Of a stretch of 22,942 nucleotides of DNA, positions 7,436 through 13,920 are shown one piece after another. This stretch comes from a virus. Position numbers and translations under genes: made by a program. Under the pieces are notes generated by a model. That model had not been told where the DNA came from. It saw only the letters and a program-made list of their open reading frames with translations, and did no database searches. The stretch is from positions 1 through 22,942 of the IMG/VR virus record IMGVR_UViG_3300028299_000174; one strand, 5' to 3'. Numbering within the stretch: position 1 is the first letter of the stretch; each line of letters begins with the position of its first letter.

Positions 7436-8596
7436 ATGGAACATTACGGTTTTAAAGCATATAGGGATGGTAATAAGAAGATAAAAGAACTTCTTATTAA
7501 TGACTATACCATATCCATAAGACAGTTTTTACAGGATCAAGGCTTAGAAATTCCTAAGATATTGAATATCATAACCGGACCTGAAATCATTACCATTGAA
7601 AGCGAGTGGGTTGAAGGCAAGGATTTTTTGCATATTCAGCAGGACTTCTTGAATAAAAAAGTAGAATTAGAAATACAAAATAAATCGGCCAAAGAAATCG
7701 CGGATTTTATTCTTCAAGAAGAAGCGGCCATAGCCAATGATTTTTATAAATGGGGAATTTATATGGCCAAAATGCATAATATCAGAAATGCAAAAGGTTT
7801 AAGCATTGCCAGTCATGATTTACAATATGGTAATGTTATAAAAGCAGATAACGGCCGAGTAATGCTTTGTGATTTCTCTAAACTTTATTATACTGATTTT
7901 CCGGAAGAAGAAATCGTAAGATATATTTTGCTTCCTTATAAAATGAATAAAAAATATAAAGATGCGTTTATGCAAGGATATCTAAATGAACGCGGCATTA
8001 CTTTAGAGTATATCATCCAAAGAGAGATAGATTTCAACTGGGATAGTTACCAGGATATCTATTGCAAAGGTAAATTGATACGTAAAGGGCCAAGAAGCAA
8101 TAAACGGCTACAATTCTTTCCTGAAGACTTTACTGGACTAATTGTCGCCGATTTAGGCTGTTCTTGCGGTATGCTGGCTCGGGAAGCGGCTAGGCGCGGC
8201 GCCAAATACGTATTAGCGATAGAAAAACAAAATCATAATACTCATAGATTAATAGATTTAGTCGCTGCTTTAGCTTATGCTGAAGGATCAGATATTCATT
8301 GCTTACCTAATGATATTGAAGATGGTATATGTTTAAAGAATAATACTTTTGACATCATATTTTTCTGCGCTGTATTAGGACATTTAAAAGGAGATAGGTT
8401 TGAATATTTAAAAATGTTAAGGACTAAATGCAAGATATTATATTTTGAAACTAACCTAGGAGGTAAAGAAGGTCCGCATAGAGAATTATTAGAGAAGGCC
8501 GGTTTTAGCCAGATAGAATGTTTAGGCGAGAGCGGCGATCCTGAACGGGAAACTAATAGCCATTATTTAATGTTTAAATGTAAAGGAGATTTATAA
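7436..8596 (+). CDS. kinase-like / class I methyltransferase fusion
   Basis: A 386-residue two-domain protein. Residues 1 to about 200 look like a small-molecule or LPS-type kinase of the protein-kinase-like fold: a hinge-like SEWVEGKDF (56-64), a catalytic loop SHDLQYGNVI (H127, D128, N133), and metal-binding LCDFSK (D146). A clear Gly-rich loop and beta3 Lys are not visible, so the N-lobe is short or divergent. Residues about 225-386 are a methyltransferase: IVADLGCSCGMLARE (motif I, 236-250), VLAIEK (259-264), FDIIFFCAVLGHL (motif IV-like), and ILYFETN. No internal start separates the domains. Kinase plus methyltransferase in one chain recalls WbdD, which caps O-antigen chains, but there the order is methyltransferase first. 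A glycan-capping role is speculative. Confidence 0.7.
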   Translation: MEHYGFKAYRDGNKKIKELLINDYTISIRQFLQDQGLEIPKILNIITGPEIITIESEWVEGKDFLHIQQDFLNKKVELEIQNKSAKEIADFILQEEAAIANDFYKWGIYMAKMHNIRNAKGLSIASHDLQYGNVIKADNGRVMLCDFSKLYYTDFPEEEIVRYILLPYKMNKKYKDAFMQGYLNERGITLEYIIQREIDFNWDSYQDIYCKGKLIRKGPRSNKRLQFFPEDFTGLIVADLGCSCGMLAREAARRGAKYVLAIEKQNHNTHRLIDLVAALAYAEGSDIHCLPNDIEDGICLKNNTFDIIFFCAVLGHLKGDRFEYLKMLRTKCKILYFETNLGGKEGPHRELLEKAGFSQIECLGESGDPERETNSHYLMFKCKGDL

Positions 8597-9582
8597 TGGA
8601 AAAATCTAAATACGCATTTGTAGTATGCGCTGATATTAGATATTTACCAGAAGTTGTTGCCGAACTCAACTCTCTTGATTATGTAGGTAATAAGCAGGAT
8701 GTTTATTTTTTTGGTTATAAAATATCTCAAGAAGTATTAGACCAGTTTGATAAATTAAGTTTTAAGGTTCTTTATAAAGAAATTATGGAAGAAGAAATTC
8801 AATCAGCGCATGGTTTGAGTGAGGTTGTTTGCCGTAAGAGATATTGGTATGCTAGCGCTATAGGTATTTATTATGACGCAATTTGTGTATTAGACGCGGA
8901 TATGATTTTTACCCGAGATCCTATTCATTATTTTGAGATTGCGGCAAAGACCGGATTAGTAGTATGTTCCGGTAAAGAACAGAATAAGGTTTATGATGAT
9001 CCTCATCATCAATTTAATGGCAAGTGGATAATTCCTCAAGGATATTATAACCCGGTTGATCTCTGTAATTGCCCTCTTTTTATTGACGCTAATATTTGGG
9101 GTGATGCATTAGCAAAGTCATTTAATATATTCATTGAAGGATTTAATGAAATGAAAGGTACAAACTTTAAAGCGCCGGATATGGATGCTATGAATATATG
9201 CTTGCTTGAGGCAGGCAGCGCTGATAAAACAGTGGTTTTACCGGGTATTCAATGGCTTGCCACTAATGAACAGTTATTAAAGCCTTATATCCGCGCCATT
9301 ATGGATCGCGGTCTGATAAAAACTGAATGCGGTATTCCTATCTTCAGTTATCATGGCCAATACTACCATAAAAAGTGGCGTGGCTGCCAATTAGATAATC
9401 GGCACAACTGCGCTGCTGCATATTTGAAGGCAGATAAATCCGAATTAACCATGGCACACATGGATAATCAAGCCAAAGGCGCAATGAATTTGCTCTATGA
9501 GAACTTTATGAAGATGTTGGATTATAAAATTCAGATTGAACATAAAAATTATAGACACCCGGAGTTACCATATGAAGAATAA
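8596..9582 (+). CDS. GT8-like glycosyltransferase with DAD motif
   Basis: A 328-residue GT-A glycosyltransferase-like protein. The N-terminal YAFVVCADIRYLPEVVAELNSL is the nucleotide-sugar-binding strand and helix. ICVLDADMIFTRDP contains the metal-binding DxD (D100-A101-D102). A late SYHGQYYHKKWR (about 252-263) resembles the HxxGxxKPW closing motif of GT8 retaining transferases. A hydrophobic PLFIDANIWGDAL segment lies between. These features make it the best candidate for a catalytically competent glycosyltransferase in the cassette. It appears to be a distant paralogue of the protein at 5389. ATG 8596 overlaps the preceding TAA; AAAGGAG lies about 7 bases upstream. The donor sugar and acceptor are not deducible. 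Confidence 0.8.
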   Translation: MEKSKYAFVVCADIRYLPEVVAELNSLDYVGNKQDVYFFGYKISQEVLDQFDKLSFKVLYKEIMEEEIQSAHGLSEVVCRKRYWYASAIGIYYDAICVLDADMIFTRDPIHYFEIAAKTGLVVCSGKEQNKVYDDPHHQFNGKWIIPQGYYNPVDLCNCPLFIDANIWGDALAKSFNIFIEGFNEMKGTNFKAPDMDAMNICLLEAGSADKTVVLPGIQWLATNEQLLKPYIRAIMDRGLIKTECGIPIFSYHGQYYHKKWRGCQLDNRHNCAAAYLKADKSELTMAHMDNQAKGAMNLLYENFMKMLDYKIQIEHKNYRHPELPYEE

Positions 9583-9811
9583 AATACCGTCATTACTTAA
9601 TCCTTTCCATACAGAAACAGCTAGCGGTAAAAATAATATGCTATTGCCAGATGTTGATTGTATTGCATTTGCCATAGTATATAAAGGAGTTACTTACGGG
9701 GGGTTTGTGGATGTAGATTTCATCAATTCTTTAAAGGTTGATAGGACTTTTAAATTTTTAATTAAGTCTGGAAAAAACCAGATTAAAAAACTAAAGGAGA
9801 AAAAATGCTAA
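9572..9811 (+). CDS. small protein of unknown function
   Basis: A 79-residue protein. ATG 9572 is preferred over the upstream in-frame 9536 because GGAG lies about 7 bases before it and the overlap with the previous gene is then only 11 bases. The middle is beta-like (DVDCIAFAIVYKGVTYGGFVDVDFINSL) and the C terminus is a basic helix (KFLIKSGKNQIKKLKEKKC). There is no recognisable domain or signal. It overlaps the GT9-like gene by 7 bases, and its own last codons contain that gene's Shine-Dalgarno (AAAGGAG). Confidence 0.6.
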   Translation: MKNKIPSLLNPFHTETASGKNNMLLPDVDCIAFAIVYKGVTYGGFVDVDFINSLKVDRTFKFLIKSGKNQIKKLKEKKC

Positions 9812-10638
9812 GACTGCAAAGATTATGGGAATGTGATAAACCTAAACTATCGCAATATATCGAAAAATTAAAACCTAATCGCGTGCTACTTGTATTTTGG
9901 CATGGCCTAGGAGATCTCGTGATGTTCTTAAATCCATTTGAGGCATTGACAAAACAGTTTCCTGATGTTATATTTGATCTGGCAGTCCAAAAAGGTTTGG
10001 GTTTCCAAGAAGTAACCGCCGATTTAACTGATACATGCGTAAGGTTAATCGACGGTTCTTTTTTTAATGACCTACCGGAAAGCATGTATGATATTATCGC
10101 GGATATAGATTTTCCAATGTCCGAAGGCCAGATTGAATTGACTAAAGGTGAATATTGTTGCGTACATGAACTCGGGATCGATCCAGTAAACGGCCACAAG
10201 AAATTAACGCAAGGTAAAAATAGATTAGTAGGATTTCATTTCCAGATTACTTGTTTACCAGATAGTGCTAATGTTCCTTATGATGTAGCAAAAAAAGTAT
10301 GGCAGGAAACAAAAGAAGCGGGATATATACCTATAGAAACTTTAATGAAACATGTGTTTCATAATCCTGTTAACGAACGATATGATTTCATTGATAGGCA
10401 TATTAGAGATATCCCTCCAAAAGTTTCTACACTTTTAGGAATTATCCAAAATTGTTCATATTTCATATGTTGTGTTTCTGGAAATTTTCATGCGGCATTA
10501 AGCATACTACCGCCAGAAAGAATTTGTTTATTAGAACGAGATTTTAAAGCAGAATGTTTTACAAAATTACCTATTAAAAGAATTAATATAAAAGAATATC
10601 AAGATGGTTCAATAACAGAATGGTTACTTAAAAAATGA
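9805..10638 (+). CDS. GT9-like (heptosyltransferase-fold) glycosyltransferase
   Basis: A 277-residue GT-B type protein of GT9-like pattern. PNRVLLVFWHGLGDLVMFLNPFEAL (24-48) matches the N-terminal strand, GxGD loop and helix of ADP-heptose transferases (ILxxRxxGLGDxxxxxP). NRLVGFHFQ begins the C-terminal domain. CCVSGNFHAALSILPP (about 222-237) corresponds to the DSGxxHLA motif at the donor site, with the Asp/Thr replaced. It is shorter than bacterial GT9 enzymes (usually 320-350). It is the second GT9-like domain in the cassette; the other is the N-terminal part of the protein at 2510. Towards the 3' end the codons become more AT-rich. The start is ATG 9805 with AAAGGAG upstream. Activity and sugar are unknown. 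Confidence 0.7.
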   Translation: MLRLQRLWECDKPKLSQYIEKLKPNRVLLVFWHGLGDLVMFLNPFEALTKQFPDVIFDLAVQKGLGFQEVTADLTDTCVRLIDGSFFNDLPESMYDIIADIDFPMSEGQIELTKGEYCCVHELGIDPVNGHKKLTQGKNRLVGFHFQITCLPDSANVPYDVAKKVWQETKEAGYIPIETLMKHVFHNPVNERYDFIDRHIRDIPPKVSTLLGIIQNCSYFICCVSGNFHAALSILPPERICLLERDFKAECFTKLPIKRINIKEYQDGSITEWLLKK

Positions 10639-10872
10639 TAAAATTATGTTTAACTTGTAAGATAAATTTTAATGGTAAGAAAAGACAAATTTATTGTTCT
10701 CAAAAATATTTCCATTCAACCTTTTTGGGAAATAAACAATGGCAAAACTTTATACAAAGATTGTCATAATTTAGCGAAAGAATCATTTACCAAAAGAAAT
10801 AAAATATCGCGGGCCTCGATAATGCCCGGAGAATACAAGAATGAAGTAAAGAAGTGGTTAGTAACATTATAA
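10635..10872 (+). pseudogene. remnant of an HNH homing-type endonuclease
   Basis: Two short frames look like the two ends of one HNH endonuclease. From ATG 10635 (overlapping the previous stop) the frame encodes LCLTCKINFNGKKRQIYCSQ, a Cys-pair zinc ribbon (C-x2-C...YCS) typical of the N terminus of phage HNH proteins, and ends at TAA about 10769. The second frame, open 10672-10872, contains FWEINNGKTLYKDCHN, closely matching the WDINNGITLCKxCH end of the HNH motif, with the first zinc Cys changed to Tyr. It continues to a basic tail ending in KKWLVTL. The middle of the domain (the first catalytic His region) is missing, and ATG 10672 has no ribosome site. I read this as a deletion plus frameshift that left a dead element between glycosyltransferase and structural genes. 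Confidence 0.6.
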
Positions 10873-10902
10873 ATTAAGTTTTCTATTTTATTAGGAGATA
10901 TC

Positions 10903-11829
10903 ATGGCAGTAATCGAAATTGACTATATGGAGGCTTGCGATAACGACCCTAACACGCAGGCGAGGTATGTAACGGATGCTGCTGAAGCCGTTGACCAGCA
11001 AAATACATCCGGCACTGACGCACATCAGTTAGGGGATATTAGCGACACAGAATATAGAAGGTCGCAAGGTTTTAAGTTATCTTCTGCTCTTACCATTACC
11101 GCTATTGAGGTCAAGCAACTTTCTCATACAGGAACTCCCGCAGGAAACTGGACATTAAGGATAGAAACGAACAACGCTGGAAAGCCTTCTGGCACACTTG
11201 CTAATGCCAATGCGAGCATAGTCGTTACTCCGCCCGGGGATGGAAGTAGCGTAAAAGGGACTTTTGCCACGCCTTTTACTCTAAATGGGGCAACTACTTA
11301 TCATTTGGTGGTGCTATGCGATAATCAAACTACAAATAACTATTGGAATTTAACAGGGGATAAGACTGGTGCAGATTATTATCCTGATGGCGACCTTAGT
11401 TATAGTTCGGATGGCGGAGCTTCGTGGACAGCCGTTGGGGGTTGGGATTTATGGTTTAAGGTATATGTTAGTGCTAGTTTGCAATCCTACGCTGGTTCTA
11501 CTCCTTATATAACTCAAGGTTCGCATTCATTAAAAGGGATTGCGGCGATAACTGATAGTAATGGAAAAACATTAATATATACTATTAGTCCACCAATAGA
11601 TCTATCTAATAAAAATACATGGGTATTTGATATTAGGGCGTCTAGGACAGGTGAAAATATAAAAATAGGCCTGCATGATTCTGGCGGAGTAAATATTGAA
11701 GTTACACCTAATATACTACATACAGATGGGGATTTTCTTCATGTCCAATTTGATATATCAGGAGTTGCTAATGCAGATAAAGATGCAATAGATAAATTAA
11801 CTATAACCATCGTTAACGCGGACGCATAA
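10903..11829 (+). CDS. virion structural protein, two beta-sandwich domains (choice-of-anchor/CBM-like)
   Basis: A 308-residue protein with TTAGGAGATATC before the ATG. Residues about 45-195 match the pattern of choice-of-anchor-R-type beta domains: GFKLSSALTITAIEVKQL, GTPAGNWTLRIETNNAGKPSGTLA, a TYHLVVL strand, and WDLWFKVYVS. Residues about 200-308 look like a concanavalin/CBM-like jelly roll (TLIYTISPPIDLSNKNTWVFDIRASRTGENIKIGLHD, HVQFDISG, DKLTITIVNADA). No signal peptide is seen, as expected for a phage tail or fibre component. The last strand of the jelly roll appears to lie in the next gene, whose start overlaps this stop (TAATG). It may therefore function as one unit with the poly-serine protein. 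Identification as structural rests on fold pattern and position before the terminase genes. Confidence 0.65.
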   Translation: MAVIEIDYMEACDNDPNTQARYVTDAAEAVDQQNTSGTDAHQLGDISDTEYRRSQGFKLSSALTITAIEVKQLSHTGTPAGNWTLRIETNNAGKPSGTLANANASIVVTPPGDGSSVKGTFATPFTLNGATTYHLVVLCDNQTTNNYWNLTGDKTGADYYPDGDLSYSSDGGASWTAVGGWDLWFKVYVSASLQSYAGSTPYITQGSHSLKGIAAITDSNGKTLIYTISPPIDLSNKNTWVFDIRASRTGENIKIGLHDSGGVNIEVTPNILHTDGDFLHVQFDISGVANADKDAIDKLTITIVNADA

Positions 11830-13016
11830 TGGCAAATACTTTTTATATAGATAATATGTATGCAACGACGGATGCTAGTTCATCATCGTCCTCTAGCAGT
11901 TCGTTATCCTCTAGTAGTTCTAGTAGTTCATTCAGTTCTAGTAGTTCTAGTTCTTCTAGTTCCTCTAGTAGTTCTAGCAGTTCATTCAGTTCTAGTAGTT
12001 CTAGTTCTTCTAGTTCCTTTAGTAGTTCTAGCAGTTCATTCAGTTCTAGTAGTTCTAGTTCCTCTAGGTCTTCTAGTAGTTCTAGCAGTTCATTGAGTTC
12101 CAGCAGTTCAAGTTCATCAAGCAGCTCCAGCAGTTCAAGTTCTTCAAGCAGCTCCAGCAGTTCAAGTTCATCAAGTAGCTCCAGCAGTTCAAGTTCTTCA
12201 AGCAGCTCCAGAAGTTCAAGTTCATCAAGCAGCTCCAGCAGTTCAAGTTCTTCAAGCAGTTCATTGAGTTCCAGCAGTTCAAGTTCTTCAAGCAGTTCCA
12301 GCAGTTCAAGTTCTTCGAGCAGCTCCAGCAGTTCAAGTTCTTCAAGCAGTTCATTGAGTTCCAGCAGTTCAAGTTCTTCAAGCAGCTCCAGCAGTTCCAG
12401 TTCATCAAGCAGCTCCAGAAGTTCAAGTTCATCAAGCAGCTCCAGAAGTTCAAGTTCTTCGAGTAGCTCCAGCAGTTCAAGTTCTTCAAGCAGCTCCAGA
12501 AGTTCAAGTTCATCAAGCAGCTCCAGCAGTTCAAGTTCTTCAAGCAGTTCATTGAGTTCCAGCAGTTCAAGTTCTTCAAGCAGTTCCAGCAGTTCAAGTT
12601 CTTCGAGCAGCTCCAGCAGTTCAAGTTCTTCAAGCAGTTCATTGAGTTCCAGCAGTTCAAGTTCTTCAAGCAGTTCCAGCAGTTCAAGTTCTTCAAGCAG
12701 TTCCAGCAGTTCAAGTTCTTCGAGCAGCTCCAGCAGTTCAAGTTCTTCGAGCAGTTCATTGAGTTCCAGCAGTTCAAGTTCTTCGAGTAGTTCTAGCAGT
12801 TCAAGTTCTTCGAGTAGCTCCAGCAGTTCAAGTTCTTCGAGCAGTTCATCTAGTTCAAGTAGCTCGAGTTCTTCTAGCAGTTCAAGTTTTTCTAGTTCAT
12901 CGAGTTCAAGTTCCAGTTCGGCTTCTTCATTACCAAATAAAGTTGAATTTAAAGATAATACTTATGATTATAAATTTAAAGATAATACTTATGATTATAA
13001 ATTTAAAGAACATTAA
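11829..13016 (+). CDS. poly-serine repeat protein (putative fibre/stalk)
   Basis: A 395-residue protein with three parts. Residues 1-16 (ANTFYIDNMYATTD) look like the terminal beta strand of the jelly roll in the preceding gene. Residues 17 to about 364 are almost pure serine, with only 17 interruptions (Leu, Phe or Arg), each one base change from a Ser codon. The C terminus has a KFKDNTYDY unit repeated twice and ends KEH. Serine is encoded by both TCN and AGY codons in ordered 27-, 36- and 54-base units, so the repeat grew by unit duplication, not single-codon slippage. There is no Shine-Dalgarno before ATG 11829, so translation likely depends on reinitiation after the TAATG overlap. Such a tract would be extended, hydrophilic and a dense potential O-modification target. 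Function is inferred; a cloning or assembly artefact is unlikely because the frame is intact. Confidence 0.7.
   Translation: MANTFYIDNMYATTDASSSSSSSSSLSSSSSSSSFSSSSSSSSSSSSSSSSSFSSSSSSSSSSFSSSSSSFSSSSSSSSRSSSSSSSSLSSSSSSSSSSSSSSSSSSSSSSSSSSSSSSSSSSSSSSRSSSSSSSSSSSSSSSSSLSSSSSSSSSSSSSSSSSSSSSSSSSSSSSLSSSSSSSSSSSSSSSSSSSSRSSSSSSSSRSSSSSSSSSSSSSSSSSRSSSSSSSSSSSSSSSSSLSSSSSSSSSSSSSSSSSSSSSSSSSSSSSLSSSSSSSSSSSSSSSSSSSSSSSSSSSSSSSSSSSSSSLSSSSSSSSSSSSSSSSSSSSSSSSSSSSSSSSSSSSSSSSSSFSSSSSSSSSSASSLPNKVEFKDNTYDYKFKDNTYDYKFKEH
11925..12086 (+). repeat. 54-bp tandem repeat, three copies, in the poly-Ser gene
   Basis: Copies begin at 11925, 11979 and 12033, each starting AGTTCATTCAGTTCTAG. Copies 1 and 2 differ by one base (TCC to TTC, giving an extra Phe). 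Copy 3 has three further changes, one creating an Arg codon. This section uses mainly TCT/AGT serine codons, unlike the TCA/AGC/TCC-rich units after 12087, so the tract was built from at least two repeat families. Confidence 0.85.
12087..12900 (+). repeat. 27/36-bp tandem serine-codon repeats with a 212-bp exact duplication
   Basis: The basic unit is nine Ser codons (AGC AGC TCC AGC AGT TCA, then AGT TCT TCA). A 36-bp variant inserts AGTTCATTG and yields the Leu interruptions. A higher-order direct repeat is exact over 212 bases: 12174-12385 equals 12462-12673 (offset 288 bases, 96 codons). Base-by-base comparison finds the first mismatches immediately outside these limits. This indicates recent unequal exchange or replication slippage of a large block. 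Confidence 0.85.
12951..13004 (+). repeat. 27-bp perfect tandem duplication at the 3' end of the poly-Ser gene
   Basis: 12951-12977 and 12978-13004 are identical (starting AAAGATAATACTTATG), encoding KDNTYDYKF twice. The unit length equals the 27-bp serine unit although the sequence is unrelated. Confidence 0.9.
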
Positions 13017-13027
13017 GGAGGTCATTA

Positions 13028-13333
13028 ATGCCGAATATTAAACACCAATACTATGTATCGGATAATGTAACTTTTCGTGGATCATTCGAGATTGATGGCG
13101 TACCTCAATCGCCTGATAGCGGATCTGCTAAGGTACAGATCTGGAAAGTAGGTACGGCTACAGCGGTCTTAACTGAAACTGCGGCCACAATAGCTACCAC
13201 TCAGATATATTATAAATATACGCCTTTAGTTGTAGGAACATTTACGTTATTCTTTTACGCTACATTTAATAATGGCGCAGATAAAAGGACAGGCGTTATT
13301 GAGTTCCTGGTCAGAAAGAAAGAGGCCCATTAA
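13028..13333 (+). CDS. small beta-rich structural protein (Ig-like/BppU-like)
   Basis: A 101-residue protein with a strong AAGGAGG Shine-Dalgarno 6-7 bases before the ATG. The sequence is a series of beta strands: VSDNVTFRGSFEIDG, SAKVQIWKVGTATAVLTE, IYYKYTPLVVGTFTLFFYATFNNG, and ADKRTGVIEFLVRKK. This is the usual look of Ig-like domains in phage baseplate, fibre or head-fibre proteins, where a polymer-stretch pattern (DGVPQSPDSGSAKVQIW) resembles BppU N-terminal domains. It sits between the poly-Ser gene and the small terminase candidate and ends with TAATG overlapping the next ATG. There are no cysteines and no signal peptide. A structural role is likely, but the exact position in the virion is unknown. 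Confidence 0.65.
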   Translation: MPNIKHQYYVSDNVTFRGSFEIDGVPQSPDSGSAKVQIWKVGTATAVLTETAATIATTQIYYKYTPLVVGTFTLFFYATFNNGADKRTGVIEFLVRKKEAH

Positions 13334-13920
13334 TGAATGAACGATCTTTAGCAAATTTAAGATTGCCAAAACTCCCCAAGGAAGGACACGGATATAGGTA
13401 TTCTTTACCTCAACCAAAGATAGATGAATTATTCAGTTATTTGGCTGAAGATATTTCATTAAAAAAAGCAGCCAAGAAAGCCAATATATGTTTTGAAACC
13501 GCAAAGAAGTATTTTGAACGCGGTGATGAAAAAAGAGGAATAAAACCTCTTAAATATAGATTGACTGTTTTTCAAGATAAGATTTCCGAGAAATTCAATG
13601 TTCTTCTTGAAGAACGCAGGATCAAAATGCTTGAAACTGTCCGGGAGGCTATAGATAATGTCGAAGAAAGAGTAAAAAATAAACCTTGTAAATGCTGTAA
13701 TTGTACAGGTACACAAGTCGGGGATGACGGAATTAAACAATTATGCCCGGCCTGTAAAGGCGAAGGAAAGATAATCGGCGCTTTAATAAATGGTTCAAAT
13801 ATCAAGGACCTGGAAAGGTTGATGCGGCTCGAAGTATTTCTTTTAGGTGGAGTAATGCACAAAGAGAAAGAAACAAAATTTATGACTGCAGAGGAGATAG
13901 CAAGTGGAGATCCTAGTTAA
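13333..13920 (+). CDS. putative terminase small subunit with DnaJ-type zinc motif
   Basis: A 195-residue protein directly upstream of, and overlapping, the large terminase gene. Residues about 40-62 (DISLKKAAKKANICFETAKKYFER) form a helix-turn-helix of the kind small terminase subunits use to bind the packaging site. A helical, charged centre (81-118) could oligomerise. Unusually, residues 119-146 carry CKCCNCTGT and CPACKGEGK, the CxxCxGxG signature of DnaJ zinc-finger modules, with six Cys in total (119, 121, 122, 124, 138, 141). The C terminus is acidic. By position and HTH it is the DNA-recognition subunit; the zinc motif is an added feature. Motif evidence for TerS itself is moderate because the family is poorly conserved. 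Confidence 0.65.
   Translation: MNERSLANLRLPKLPKEGHGYRYSLPQPKIDELFSYLAEDISLKKAAKKANICFETAKKYFERGDEKRGIKPLKYRLTVFQDKISEKFNVLLEERRIKMLETVREAIDNVEERVKNKPCKCCNCTGTQVGDDGIKQLCPACKGEGKIIGALINGSNIKDLERLMRLEVFLLGGVMHKEKETKFMTAEEIASGDPS

Noticed and set aside
10672-10872. Independent 66-residue gene
   Set aside because: No ribosome site before ATG 10672, and the content matches the end of an HNH domain whose start is in another frame.
12082-12777. Long minus-strand frame of Cys/Trp/Leu/Asn repeats and a plus-strand Val/Leu-rich frame at 11860-12096
   Set aside because: Both are alternate-frame readings of the low-complexity serine-codon repeat; neither has a ribosome site or non-repetitive sequence.
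11875-12930. Repeat array considered as CRISPR
   Set aside because: Units are contiguous, in frame and coding, with no unique spacers of uniform length and no cas genes.
13459-13862. Minus-strand frames opposite the terminase genes and elsewhere
   Set aside because: All lie opposite well-supported plus-strand genes, lack ribosome sites and show no recognisable domain.
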